64,000 nt of DNA from an uncultured Rhodopila sp. (lineage in GTDB: Bacteria; Pseudomonadota; Alphaproteobacteria; Acetobacterales; Acetobacteraceae), in the NCBI GenBank assembly GCA_903932145.1, contig CAIZFE010000096.1, positions 1 to 64,000 of the forward strand, in the 5' to 3' direction. The notes beneath the pieces are model-generated. The model was not told the origin of the DNA and did not search any database. It saw nothing but the letters and a program-made list of their open reading frames with translations. Position 1 is the stretch's first letter. The number at the start of each line of letters is the position of its first letter. Shown here piece after piece: positions 53,617 through 61,512 of the stretch. The translations under genes and the position numbers were made by a program.

Positions 53617-54897
53617 GTGACATATTCGAAGGCTGCTCTATCCCTCATTTTGGCGCTTTCCTGCGCTCCCCGTAAGGGCGAAGCCAGCCCGCTGCTGGGT
53701 CCGGACTTACAGGCTCTGACGGTGTTTTCAGAGACCTACACGACGGCCGGGGCGAATTCGAAAGTGTTCGGCAACGTCCTGTCGGGCGGTGTATCCTCAA
53801 CCGGCGCCAATGCTGACATCTTCGGTGATCTCGTATCTGTCGGTGCCGCAACGACAGGCGGTGCGGGTTCCACAGTCAGCGGGACCATCGTATCCGGCGG
53901 CGTTCTGACGACCGGTGCCGGTTCCACGATCGGCGGCGACATCACATCCAGCGGCGCGTCCACGGTCGGCGCGAACTCCCGGGTTGGCGGCGATATGGTG
54001 TCTGGTGGCGCCGCGACAACCGGCGCGTCTTCAACGGTCATTGGCTCTGTCCGGTCGGGCGGAGCCGCAAGCACGGGGGCGAGTTCGAGCGTCGATGGCG
54101 CTGTCGCGGCTGCCGGTGCCATCAGCATCGGCGCCGGCAGCACAGTTGCTTCCCAGCAAACACTGACGTCGGCGCCAATCGATGCCACCGCATTGTCTGC
54201 CGCCGTCAATGCAACGGTGACCGCGGACCAGCAGCAAGTCATTGCGGCACAGACCGCTCTAACGAAAATGGTTGCTGCCATCACGCTCGATGCGACGATC
54301 ACAACCAATCTGACGCTCGAGTCTGGCGTCTATAGTGCGGCCAGCCTGTCGACGACCGCCGGGACGATCCTCACTCTCGACGGCCAAAACCGGGCTGACC
54401 AATATTGGGTTTTTAATATCGCGGACATTCTTGCGACAGGTGCATCGACCGATATCGTCATGATAAATGCCGGTCCGAACAGCGGCGTGATCTGGAACAT
54501 CGGAAACGGTTATGCAACCCTTGGCGCGAATTCGACATTTCTTGGCACGATTCTCGCGGACCAGTACATCAGCGTCGGCGCAAACACCGACGTATTCGGC
54601 GCAGGTACGTCTTGCGGCGGCCTGTTTTCGGCGACCTCGTACGTCTCGACCGGTGACACCTCCAGTATCGGTGGCGCAGGATGCTCAGGGGTTGGCGACG
54701 GCTTCAGCGTCAGTCAAGACGGCGCGGCTTCCTACGCCGCCTCTGTCGCTGCCGCCCCCGCCGATGAGGCGGCGATTGCGGAACCAGCCTCTCTGACGTT
54801 GCTTTTGACCGGCTTGCTGTTGACGGCCAGCTTAGCGCAGCGCCGGACAAGTGTGCGTACTATACGCCTTGTGACCATCCTAAATCATATCAAATAA
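53617..54897 (+). CDS. DUF3494 ice-binding-like surface protein with PEP-CTERM anchor
   Basis: About 426 residues if started at GTG 53617, which places a hydrophobic signal ('ALSLILALSC') at the N-terminus. Then come seven copies of an 18-residue repeat ('GANSKVFGNVLSGGVSST' type) over about residues 45-175. A DUF3494 domain follows ('LDGQNRADQYWVFNIAD', 'GVIWNIGNGYATLGANSTF', 'GTILADQYISVGANTDVFG'), which in other bacteria forms a beta-solenoid that binds ice or acts as adhesin. A PEP-CTERM-like end 'EPASLTLLLTGLLL' then RR provides membrane sorting. The start is uncertain; a TTG at 53479 falls in the duplicated non-coding leader. Confidence 0.78.
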   Translation: MTYSKAALSLILALSCAPRKGEASPLLGPDLQALTVFSETYTTAGANSKVFGNVLSGGVSSTGANADIFGDLVSVGAATTGGAGSTVSGTIVSGGVLTTGAGSTIGGDITSSGASTVGANSRVGGDMVSGGAATTGASSTVIGSVRSGGAASTGASSSVDGAVAAAGAISIGAGSTVASQQTLTSAPIDATALSAAVNATVTADQQQVIAAQTALTKMVAAITLDATITTNLTLESGVYSAASLSTTAGTILTLDGQNRADQYWVFNIADILATGASTDIVMINAGPNSGVIWNIGNGYATLGANSTFLGTILADQYISVGANTDVFGAGTSCGGLFSATSYVSTGDTSSIGGAGCSGVGDGFSVSQDGAASYAASVAAAPADEAAIAEPASLTLLLTGLLLTASLAQRRTSVRTIRLVTILNHIK

Positions 54898-55553
54898 AAC
54901 GACGCCGCGAAATCGGCGCGGCCACGGATTGGAAAGGAGGGCTCGTCCTACTCAAGGACGACGCTTTTCACCATTTTCACGACAGATCGGCGACCATTTC
55001 GTTATAAGATCAATCGGCCCCGCCAACCACCGGCCAGGCACTCCGCCTGTTCCCAGTCGTTTCCATGACGAATTGCGCCTCTCTTGCCCTGCCTCCTCGC
55101 AGTGGGCCGGTGACCGCGGTCAGTCACACAACGACACGACGTCCGATCCTGATAGCAGACATTCCACGTTGACCGCCGCCAACGACGAGCGCTCCACGTT
55201 ATCTTATGGTTTCCTGGACGGGCAGCGGGAATGTCCGCTCCCTGATCCCCTGCCACTTCGCCGCCTCCATCTGGCTCAGCTCCGACCGATCAAGAATGTC
55301 TGTGAAACATCCGGCGTATCCCCTCGTGAAGGCGTGCCCGGTGCATGAGATCATCCAATCCCGGGGGTCTACATGACCGGACACGTCACCAGCCACGAAA
55401 CCCTGACAAACCGCGCGCTGGCCATAATCGGGGCATCCCCACTTGATAGACGCGAACTTTCGGCCGATCCTCTCCGCGGGAGTAATTTTCTGGGAATGCG
55501 ATATGCTTCTGCATCTGGCGCACTCCGCGGATTGAAAAGAAGGAGCCAAGATC
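54898..55553. other. Intergenic region without recognised gene
   Basis: Over 600 bases between the DUF3494 gene and the TauD-like gene. A weak inverted repeat GCCGCG/CGCGGC (54904-54922) may act as a terminator. Short frames on both strands have no family resemblance. The region ends with the ribosome binding site AAGGAG before the next ATG. Confidence 0.5.
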
Positions 55554-56435
55554 ATGAGCGCTGCCGCGTCGACGTTTCCCGCACAGTATATAAAGGTTAC
55601 AAAAGTTAAGGAGCATATCGGCGCCATCGTCACTGGTATCGACCTCGCCCAACCCATCGACGCCGCGACGCGGAAAGAGCTCTACGACGCTGTAGTCGAC
55701 AACGTGGTCCTTGTGATTAGGGGGCAAGCGCAAATTACCCCGGCGCAGTTGCAAGCCGCTGGTGAAATGTTCGGCGAACTGATGGAGGACCAGAACCGGC
55801 GCTATCTGGTTGACGGATTTCCGCTGATCAGTGTGCTCGACAACCGTCACAAAGACAGCAAGGGTCAGCCCGCCAAACTGGGCGCCAACGCCACCTGGCA
55901 CACAGACCATACCAACCAGGAATTGCCGCCTAAATTCACCATGCTGTATGCGGTGGCAGTGCCGGACAAGGGCGGCGCGACGTCGGTGTGCAACGCGCGT
56001 GCGGCCTACGAAACCCTGCCGGACGACATCAAACTGAAGATCGATGGCGCAATGACGGAAAACACGCTGATCAGCAGCGCGCGCATGAAGACGGCAAATC
56101 CGGATGTCGTGAAGGCCCAACTGGAGGCGAAAAAACCGCCGACGGTGCATCCCTTGGTCCGCACCCATCCGGAGACCGGTACGAAGGCCGTGTGGTTCCA
56201 TAAAAGCAAGACCGAGACGGTCACTGGCCTGTCGCCCGAGGAGACCCAGGATTTTCTGCAGGATTTGACTGACAGGATCACGCAGCCGCGGTTTTGCTAT
56301 GCGCACGAGTATCAGGCGGGCGATCTGTTGATTATCGATGATCGCGCATCGTTGCATAAGGCGCCCTCCGACTACGATCAAAACCAGCATCGGCGCTTGT
56401 ATCGGCTGCTGGTGCGCGGCGACCGTCCCTACTGA
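55554..56435 (+). CDS. TauD/TfdA family Fe(II)/2-oxoglutarate dioxygenase
   Basis: A 293-residue oxygenase that couples 2-oxoglutarate decarboxylation to hydroxylation. The iron motif HxD is in 'TWHTDHTNQELPPKF', the distal His is probably in 'DDRASLHKAPSDYD', and the 2-oxoglutarate Arg in 'HRRLYRLLVRGD'. Taurine, alkylsulfonate, 2,4-D or other acids are possible substrates. ATG 55554 has AAGGAGCCAAGATC upstream. It has no transporter beside it. Confidence 0.88.
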   Translation: MSAAASTFPAQYIKVTKVKEHIGAIVTGIDLAQPIDAATRKELYDAVVDNVVLVIRGQAQITPAQLQAAGEMFGELMEDQNRRYLVDGFPLISVLDNRHKDSKGQPAKLGANATWHTDHTNQELPPKFTMLYAVAVPDKGGATSVCNARAAYETLPDDIKLKIDGAMTENTLISSARMKTANPDVVKAQLEAKKPPTVHPLVRTHPETGTKAVWFHKSKTETVTGLSPEETQDFLQDLTDRITQPRFCYAHEYQAGDLLIIDDRASLHKAPSDYDQNQHRRLYRLLVRGDRPY

Positions 56436-56569
56436 CGCCAAACCTGCCGTCAGCGAAACGTTCAGAACGGCGTTGTGCCGCAGCGTCAATGACGCGGCGT
56501 TCTGGTGATTCCTGATTGCAGGCACAGGTTCAGCAAGGCAGCATGATGCAGGCAGGAGAGGAGGCCAGG

Positions 56570-57223
56570 ATGGGACGTGTCAGAGTCGCGGCGTTTTCGG
56601 TATCCCTGGACGGGTTCGGCGCGGGACCGGAGCAGAGTCTTCAGTATCCTCTGGGCAAGCGCGGGACGGAGCTCCACACCTGGTTCTTCGGAACGAAGAC
56701 GTTCAAGGCCATGTTCGGCGCCGGCGGTGGCTCCGAGGGCGTGGACGAGAGCTTTGCCCACCGGTCGATGGACGGGTTCGGTGCCTTCATCCTGGGCCGG
56801 AACATGTTCGGTCCGGTGCGCGGGGAATGGCCGGACGACAACTGGAAGGGCTGGTGGGGAAACAATCCGCCCTATCATGCTCCGACATTCGTCCTGACGC
56901 ACCACGCCCGCGCGCCGCTCGTCATGGAGGGCGGCACTATCTTCCACTTCGTCACGGACGGAATCCACGCCGCGCTGGAGCGCGCACGCGACGCCGCGGG
57001 AGAACGTGACGTCAAGATCGGGGGTGGCGTCTCGACCGTTCGCCAATACCTGCAGGCCGGCCTGATCGATGAACTGCACTTCGCGTTTTCGCCCGTCCTG
57101 CTCGGGCGGGGCGAGGCGATGTTCGAGGGCCTGGATCTGCCTGGCCTCGGCTACCGCGTGATGGAATCCACTGCCACAGAGCTTGCCACGCACGTCGTGC
57201 TCGGGCGCCAGGAGAAAGAATAA
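56570..57223 (+). CDS. Dihydrofolate reductase family (RibD C-terminal) protein
   Basis: A 217-residue NADPH-binding reductase-like protein. 'VAAFSVSLDGFGAG' is the N-terminal strand, 'DGFGAFILGRNMFG' the central strand with the conserved GRxxF, 'DVKIGGGVSTVRQYL' the NADPH loop, and 'GLIDELHFAFSPVLLG' the C-terminal block. ATG 56570 follows GGAGGCCAGG. Related to YyaP/YwjB type proteins, probably a small-molecule reductase; substrate unknown. Confidence 0.83.
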   Translation: MGRVRVAAFSVSLDGFGAGPEQSLQYPLGKRGTELHTWFFGTKTFKAMFGAGGGSEGVDESFAHRSMDGFGAFILGRNMFGPVRGEWPDDNWKGWWGNNPPYHAPTFVLTHHARAPLVMEGGTIFHFVTDGIHAALERARDAAGERDVKIGGGVSTVRQYLQAGLIDELHFAFSPVLLGRGEAMFEGLDLPGLGYRVMESTATELATHVVLGRQEKE

Positions 57224-57358
57224 ACGTCCTCTTCGGCAGATTCGTTGCTGGATCACTGTCGAGCGGGAAACCACCCATTGCGGACACTCAAAACCCGTCG
57301 ATCATCCTGGCGCGGTCGGACAATTCCGTTGAAATGGTGGCCTTGTGGAAGAACCACG

Positions 57359-57590
57359 ATGGCAACCCTCAACGTCAAGAATTTGCCCGACGACCTGTAC
57401 GAAAAACTAAAGGCCCGCGCCAAACGCGAGCACCGATCGGTGGCGCAGGAGGTAATCGGACTGCCGGCCGCCGTGCTCGACCCACTACCAGGCTTTGTCC
57501 ATCATGGACCTAAAAGGTCTCGGCGCGGCACTCTGGAAAGACCAGGGTGCTGCCGCGCGTGTGGAGGCCGAACGCGCCTCATGGGACTGA
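57359..57590 (+). pseudogene. VapB/FitA-type antitoxin gene, frameshifted
   Basis: ATG 57359 opens 'MATLNVKNLPDDLYEKLKAR', a ribbon-helix-helix FitA/VapB antitoxin with 'REHRSVAQEV'. After about residue 35 the frame shifts; the true end 'DLKGLGAALWKDQGAA' and 'VEAERASWD' is read in another frame up to TGA 57588-57590. A small indel near 57465 breaks the gene. Confidence 0.7.
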
Positions 57591-57727
57591 TGGATGATCT
57601 CGGTTCGGGTTCGGTCGCGGTTGATACCGCGATTTTGATCTCTTTCATCGAAGCGGCGCCCGGGCGGCTGCACGCTTTGCCGGACCCGCGGATCTTGCAG
57701 CTTTCGCGTTATGCAGGTCGCGTTTGA
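57581..57727 (+). pseudogene. PIN-domain toxin gene with internal deletion
   Basis: ATG 57581, overlapping the antitoxin end by 10 bases, gives 48 residues. 'MGLMDDLGSGSVAVDTAIL' is the PIN toxin N-terminus with its first Asp, and 'PDPRILQLSRYAGRV' resembles the usual C-terminus. The middle (about 90 residues with the other acidic residues) is missing. The toxin cannot be active. Confidence 0.7.
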
Positions 57728-57928
57728 CCTGATCCGCGCGTGGCAGTGATAACATTGCGGGCGATAAACGCCTCGAAATTGAATGGCCTGGCGGCGCCGC
57801 TATTTTCGCCGTCAATCAAAGTTGCCGGCAAAGCCGCTGGTTTCATTTCTTGCCCCTCCTGATGTGAAATTACCAAAATTCGGTCCCTGATGCCAGATTA
57901 ACGGCAAAACAGGCGCCGTTAACGACGC

Positions 57929-57958
57929 CGTCATGGCGGGAGAAGACCCGCCATGACG
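57929..57958. repeat. Dispersed palindrome, complete copy
   Basis: CGTCATGGCGGG (57929-57940) and CCCGCCATGACG (57947-57958) are perfect 12-base arms with a 6-base loop AGAAGA, in the gap after the broken toxin gene. Confidence 0.8.
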
Positions 57959-58050
57959 AGAGTGGCGTCCGGGGCTGACAATGCAAACATGAGAACTGCC
58001 GCACCGCAACGACGACCCAAAGCGCGCCCTTGGAGAGGTTTCCCATGCTA

Positions 58051-58110
58051 TTCGCGGCTCATCCGTGTTCACCCTGCTTATCCCTGCTTATCCGCGTTCA
58101 TCTGCCTTCA
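58051..58110. repeat. 10-bp-period repeat array (CATCCGTGTT/ATCCCTGCTT/ATCCGCGTTC)
   Basis: Five units of 10 bases follow each other from about 58060 to 58110 (CATCCGTGTT, CACCCTGCTT, ATCCCTGCTT, ATCCGCGTTC, ATCTGCCTTC). The units match those of the inverted array at 8752-8793. This kind of 'ATCCGTGTTCATC' repeat is found in many bacterial genomes. Confidence 0.65.
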
Positions 58111-58232
58111 AAAAATACTTCCTTTCAACGCTTCACAGCCGGTCCGGTTCGCCACAATGCCAGAGGCGTTCGCCCTGCGGGGCATGCACAACAGTGTTGA
58201 CATTATATAACAACTATGTTAGTCCTAAAATC

Positions 58233-59096
58233 ATGGAGCATACAGCACCATCCACGTCCCGGCCTGCCCCGCCCGATCCCGCACAGGACCGGGCCGGCCG
58301 CACGATACCGGCTCGCCTCGCCGCCCTGCTGCATGTCGTCCGCGTCCTGCTCGGCCACGGCCGCCGGCTTGTTGAGACGGTGCCGGAGCGCGCCGTTCAT
58401 GTGGAATTCGCCGCCCTGGCGGCCGTTTGCGGCACCTACACACTGCCGACCATCCTCGCCCGGCTCCAGCGCGGCATTCTGCGCGCCATGGCGTTGGAGC
58501 GTTATCTGCTGTCTCGCGCCGCAAAAGGCCGCGAGATCGGGTTTGTGTACCAGCGCGAGCGCCCGCGGGCGAAGCCGCCAGAAGGGGCGACAGACGCCGA
58601 GTCTGCCAGCGAAGTCGTGGGTGGCCGGGCCAAGCCCGGCCATGACGAAGGGGCATCCGAGTCCGGCCATGACGAAAGGGCATCCGAGCCGGGCCCTGAC
58701 GAAAGGGCGCCCAGGCGCCCGGCGTTTGATCCGGACGATCTCCGCATCCCGACTCCTGAGGAACTCGACGCCGAAGTGCGCCGGCGTCCGCTCGGCCGCA
58801 CCATCCTCGCCATCTGCATGGACCTCGCGGTCATTCCCAGCTTCTGCACCGGCGCATTCTGGAACCAGATATCCGACACGCTCATGAACTACGGCGGCAG
58901 CTTCGCGACGCTGTTTAAAATACGGCAATACCGCGAAACATCGTTTCAGAAAGAGCGGGACAAGAAGCCGCACACCTGGAGCTTTGCCTGGAGGCATCCG
59001 CCACCGGATATAGTCCGCCAGGTCCTGGGGTATATGATCGGCGAGCCACCCACGCTGGACCCGTTCGATCCCCTGCTGGCCACCGCTCCTCCCTGA
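58233..59096 (+). CDS. Hypothetical protein with in-frame intergenic-repeat insertion
   Basis: About 287 residues from ATG 58233. The N-terminal third is basic and helical ('RLAALLHVVRVLLGHGRRL'), and the C-terminal third has 'DPDDLRIPTPEELDAEVRRR' and 'SFAWRHPPPDIVRQVLGYM'. I know similar conserved hypotheticals in Acetobacteraceae but no function. Between them lies a linker of three 9-residue repeats ('PGHDEGASE', 'SGHDERASE', 'PGPDERAPR'), encoded by tandem 27-bp copies of the dispersed palindrome. There is no strong ribosome binding site. Confidence 0.65.
   Translation: MEHTAPSTSRPAPPDPAQDRAGRTIPARLAALLHVVRVLLGHGRRLVETVPERAVHVEFAALAAVCGTYTLPTILARLQRGILRAMALERYLLSRAAKGREIGFVYQRERPRAKPPEGATDAESASEVVGGRAKPGHDEGASESGHDERASEPGPDERAPRRPAFDPDDLRIPTPEELDAEVRRRPLGRTILAICMDLAVIPSFCTGAFWNQISDTLMNYGGSFATLFKIRQYRETSFQKERDKKPHTWSFAWRHPPPDIVRQVLGYMIGEPPTLDPFDPLLATAPP
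58635..58715. repeat. Three tandem 27-bp units derived from the dispersed palindrome, inside a gene
   Basis: Units at 58635-58661, 58662-58688 and 58689-58715 share CCGGCCATGACGAAAGGG and CATCCGAG. They contain the GGCCATGACG end of the intergenic palindrome and keep the reading frame because the unit is 27 bases. Confidence 0.8.
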
Positions 59097-59216
59097 TTCG
59101 GATTTCCCGAACCTGTGTCGCACCCTCGGGATTCCGGGGGCGCATACGCGCGCCGTAGCATCATCGCGATCGGGCGCTGTAGCGATTTCGCGCCCTGCAA
59201 ACGAACCGAACGCCCC

Positions 59217-59690
59217 TCACCCGTCGGCGCGAGGCACCCACGGGATCTTGGCCACCGCGATGCCCTCATCCGCCAGACTTTCCGCCTGTTCCTCGGTGGT
59301 TTCGCCGTAGATCGGCTTCGCCTCCGTCTCACCCCGGTGCATCGCCCGCGCCTGGTCGGCGAACTCCGGCCCGACGTAATCGCAGTTCTTTTCCACTTCC
59401 GCCCGCATGCGCTGCAGCGCCGCCAGCATCTGCGCCGGCAGCCGTCCCACTTTCTCAGGCGCCGCGACCGCCGCCGGAACCGACGGCTCAGCCGCGGCCT
59501 CAACCGGAGCCGGCGCGGCCACATCCCGCCGCCCCAACGCCGGAGCCATCAGCGCGCGTTCCACATCGGTGCCGCCGCACTCGGGACACTCGATCAGGCC
59601 GCGCTTGGCCTGCTTCTCAAAGCTGGTGCTGTCCTTGAACCAGCCGTCGAAGCCGTGCGCCTGTCCGCAGCGCAACTGGTAGTGAATCAT
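59217..59690 (-). CDS. DUF1178 family protein
   Basis: A 157-residue protein with the DUF1178 layout. It starts 'MIHYQLRCGQAHGFDGWF', has a Cys pair 'ECPECGGTDVERALMAPAL' (with Cys of the N-terminal region forming a possible zinc ribbon), an alanine/proline linker and 'YVGPEFADQARAMHRGE' with 'PIYGETTEEQAESLADEGI'. Function unknown; frequently near glutaredoxin genes in Alphaproteobacteria, as here. Confidence 0.88.
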   Translation of the reverse strand: MIHYQLRCGQAHGFDGWFKDSTSFEKQAKRGLIECPECGGTDVERALMAPALGRRDVAAPAPVEAAAEPSVPAAVAAPEKVGRLPAQMLAALQRMRAEVEKNCDYVGPEFADQARAMHRGETEAKPIYGETTEEQAESLADEGIAVAKIPWVPRADG

Positions 59691-59755
59691 TTCCGTACCT
59701 GACAGAGACCCAACGGTATCAATTTGGCACTCCCGCCATCAGAGTGCCAGCACAA

Positions 59756-60016
59756 TCACGCCAGCCCCAAAAGCGTGTTCAGCTTCCCGGCGCGGTCCAG
59801 TGCCACCAGGTCGTCACAGCCACCGATATGCTGTCCACCGATGAAAATCTGCGGCGCGGAGGTGCGCCCGCCCGAACGCGTGCGCGCCTCGGCCCGTTCG
59901 GCGGAGCCTTGCGGGGCATGGATCTCTTTGAACGGAACGCCCTTGGTGGTCAGAAGATGCAGTGCCCGATCGCAATACGGGCACCAAGCCTGCGTGTAGA
60001 TTTCGATATCCGGCAT
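59756..60016 (-). CDS. grxC: Glutaredoxin 3
   Basis: An 86-residue thiol-disulfide oxidoreductase. The active site is 'WCPYCDRA' (CPYC) near residue 12-15, 'TSAPQIFIGGQHIGGCDDL' contains the cis-Pro and GSH-binding GGCDD. ATG 60016 is clearly the start; the longer frame overlaps cca. It reduces protein disulfides using glutathione. Confidence 0.93.
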   Translation of the reverse strand: MPDIEIYTQAWCPYCDRALHLLTTKGVPFKEIHAPQGSAERAEARTRSGGRTSAPQIFIGGQHIGGCDDLVALDRAGKLNTLLGLA

Positions 60017-60021
60017 GTCAT

Positions 60022-61173
60022 TCACCTCTTCGTCGTCATGTTGGGCAGATTGGCAATTCTTGCAAGTTCGATCAGGCATGCTCGGTGGCCGGCCACGCAG
60101 CCGCCGTCCATCCACCACTGCCGCGTCACCCGCAACAGTTCCCCCACCGCCGGCCCAGGGGGAACACCCAGCGCCACGACATCGCGGCCAACCAGCGGGA
60201 AAACCGGACGCTTCATCGCGGCAAGCCGCTGCCGCACCGCCGGGTCGCCATCCAGCCAGGTGCGATCGATCAGATCGGCCGGCCGGTGATCCGCCAACAG
60301 CCGGCGCAAATCGTCATCCGAACCGGCCGCTCGGGGAGTCTCGATCAGCCGCACCAACCGGTCGCGGTCGCCGTTCGACATCTTCAACCGGATACCCAAC
60401 GCCTCCGGATCTCCGGTCAGCATGGCCGCCAACCGCAGAATCGGGTCCGGCGGCAACCCGGCCAGGCGGGACACGGCGGCGGCCTCGGGCACCACGGCGG
60501 CCCAAATCCCCAGCCGATCCATCAGCGCGACCGCCTCTCCGGGTTCCGGTGTCGCCAAAATGCGGCGCAGTTCGTTCCAAACCCGCTCGATCGACAATTG
60601 TCCCAGGCCCGGAATGCCGCTTCGGAGCGCATCCAGCGTGCCGGTGTCAGGCGGAAGCCGTCCAAACCGAGCATAGAACCGGAAGAAACGCAGGATGCGC
60701 AGATAGTCCTCGGCGATGCGGGTCGCGGCATCGCCGACGAAGCGTACCTTGCCAGCCGCCAGATCCTCCTGGCCGCCGAAATAGTCGAACACGGTTCCGT
60801 TCCGGTCCATCGACATCGCGTTGATGGTGAAATCCCGTCGCGCCGCGTCTTCCTGCCAGTCCGCGGTGAAGGCGACCACGGCATGGCGGCCGTCGGTTTC
60901 CAGGTCTTGGCGCAGGGTCGTGACCTCGAACCCGCGCCCATCGACCACGGCGGTCACCGTGCCGTGTGCCAGCCCGGTCGGCACCACCTTGATCCCGGCG
61001 CTCCGCAAGGCCTGCGTCACTTTGTCCGGCGGAAGCGGCGTTGCCAGGTCGAGGTCCGCCACCTTCCGTCCGGCCAGAGCGTCCCTCACGGCTCCACCCA
61101 CCACCCGCGCATCGGGCAGAGCGTCCCATACGCGGGCGAGCGCCGGATCGGTCAGGAAATCGGGGCGGTCCAT
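60022..61173 (-). CDS. cca: CCA tRNA nucleotidyltransferase
   Basis: A 383-residue class II nucleotidyltransferase adding or repairing the 3' CCA of tRNA. 'ARVVGGAVRDALAGRKVADL' holds the GGxVRD motif, 'DLDLATPLPPDKV' the catalytic DxD, 'RRDFTINAMSMD' motif C, and 'EDYLRILRFFRFYARFG' motif E. ATG 61173 overlaps the stop of the upstream DUF6111-like gene (TGATG). It ends 6 bases before the glutaredoxin gene start, so the three form an operon. Confidence 0.94.
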   Translation of the reverse strand: MDRPDFLTDPALARVWDALPDARVVGGAVRDALAGRKVADLDLATPLPPDKVTQALRSAGIKVVPTGLAHGTVTAVVDGRGFEVTTLRQDLETDGRHAVVAFTADWQEDAARRDFTINAMSMDRNGTVFDYFGGQEDLAAGKVRFVGDAATRIAEDYLRILRFFRFYARFGRLPPDTGTLDALRSGIPGLGQLSIERVWNELRRILATPEPGEAVALMDRLGIWAAVVPEAAAVSRLAGLPPDPILRLAAMLTGDPEALGIRLKMSNGDRDRLVRLIETPRAAGSDDDLRRLLADHRPADLIDRTWLDGDPAVRQRLAAMKRPVFPLVGRDVVALGVPPGPAVGELLRVTRQWWMDGGCVAGHRACLIELARIANLPNMTTKR

Positions 61174-61409
61174 CAAGGGTCCGGGGTCACGATACGATCG
61201 CCGTGCAGTTCGGCCGGGATGTATGGGTGGCTCGCATCCTGTGCGTCGATTTGGCGCAACCACAACAGCGCGGCGACCATCAGCACCATGAACCCGGCCA
61301 GACCGCCCACCAGCCAGACCGGCGGCAGCGGTTGCGGAAACAGCAGTCGCCATACCGCAAATCCGGCAAAGGGCGCCAGGAACATAACGATCTCGATGAA
61401 CCGCGGCAC
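61173..61409 (-). CDS. DUF6111-like small membrane protein
   Basis: A 78-residue protein from GTG 61409 with two hydrophobic helices ('RFIEIVMFLAPFAGFAVWRL' and 'WLVGGLAGFMVLMVAALLWL') and a polar tail. This matches the DUF6111-type protein usually found before cca in Rhodospirillales and Rhizobiales. The frame continues upstream to 61544 without a supported start. Function unknown. Confidence 0.72.
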   Translation of the reverse strand: MPRFIEIVMFLAPFAGFAVWRLLFPQPLPPVWLVGGLAGFMVLMVAALLWLRQIDAQDASHPYIPAELHGDRIVTPDP

Positions 61410-61512
61410 CGCTTTCCCCCGTTCCAGCCCGAACCGAGCCGGGACCCTACGGAAATAGGCCGAACCAGGGCCGCAATAAAGGGGCGAGGGGCATACGACG
61501 TGCCACGGCTGA

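Larger units (their letters stand above)
57728..58232. other. Intergenic region with two repeat types
   Basis: No gene is seen. It contains a complete dispersed palindrome at 57929-57958 and a 10-bp-period ATCCG repeat array at about 58051-58110, before the hypothetical gene at 58233. Confidence 0.6.

Noticed and set aside
53749-54140. Regular 54-bp repeats that could suggest a CRISPR-like array
   Set aside because: The repeats are coding (18 residues of a beta-solenoid), diverged between copies and without spacers.
54929-55348. 139-codon plus-strand frame before the TauD-like gene
   Set aside because: Composition rich in Arg, Pro and Ser without conserved features, and no convincing ribosome binding site context; treated as intergenic.
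57245-57358. Upstream extension of the antitoxin frame
   Set aside because: The family N-terminus is at ATG 57359; the upstream 38 codons read like intergenic DNA.
59962-61458. 498-codon open frame on the plus strand
   Set aside because: It is antisense to cca and its neighbour, with no domain features.
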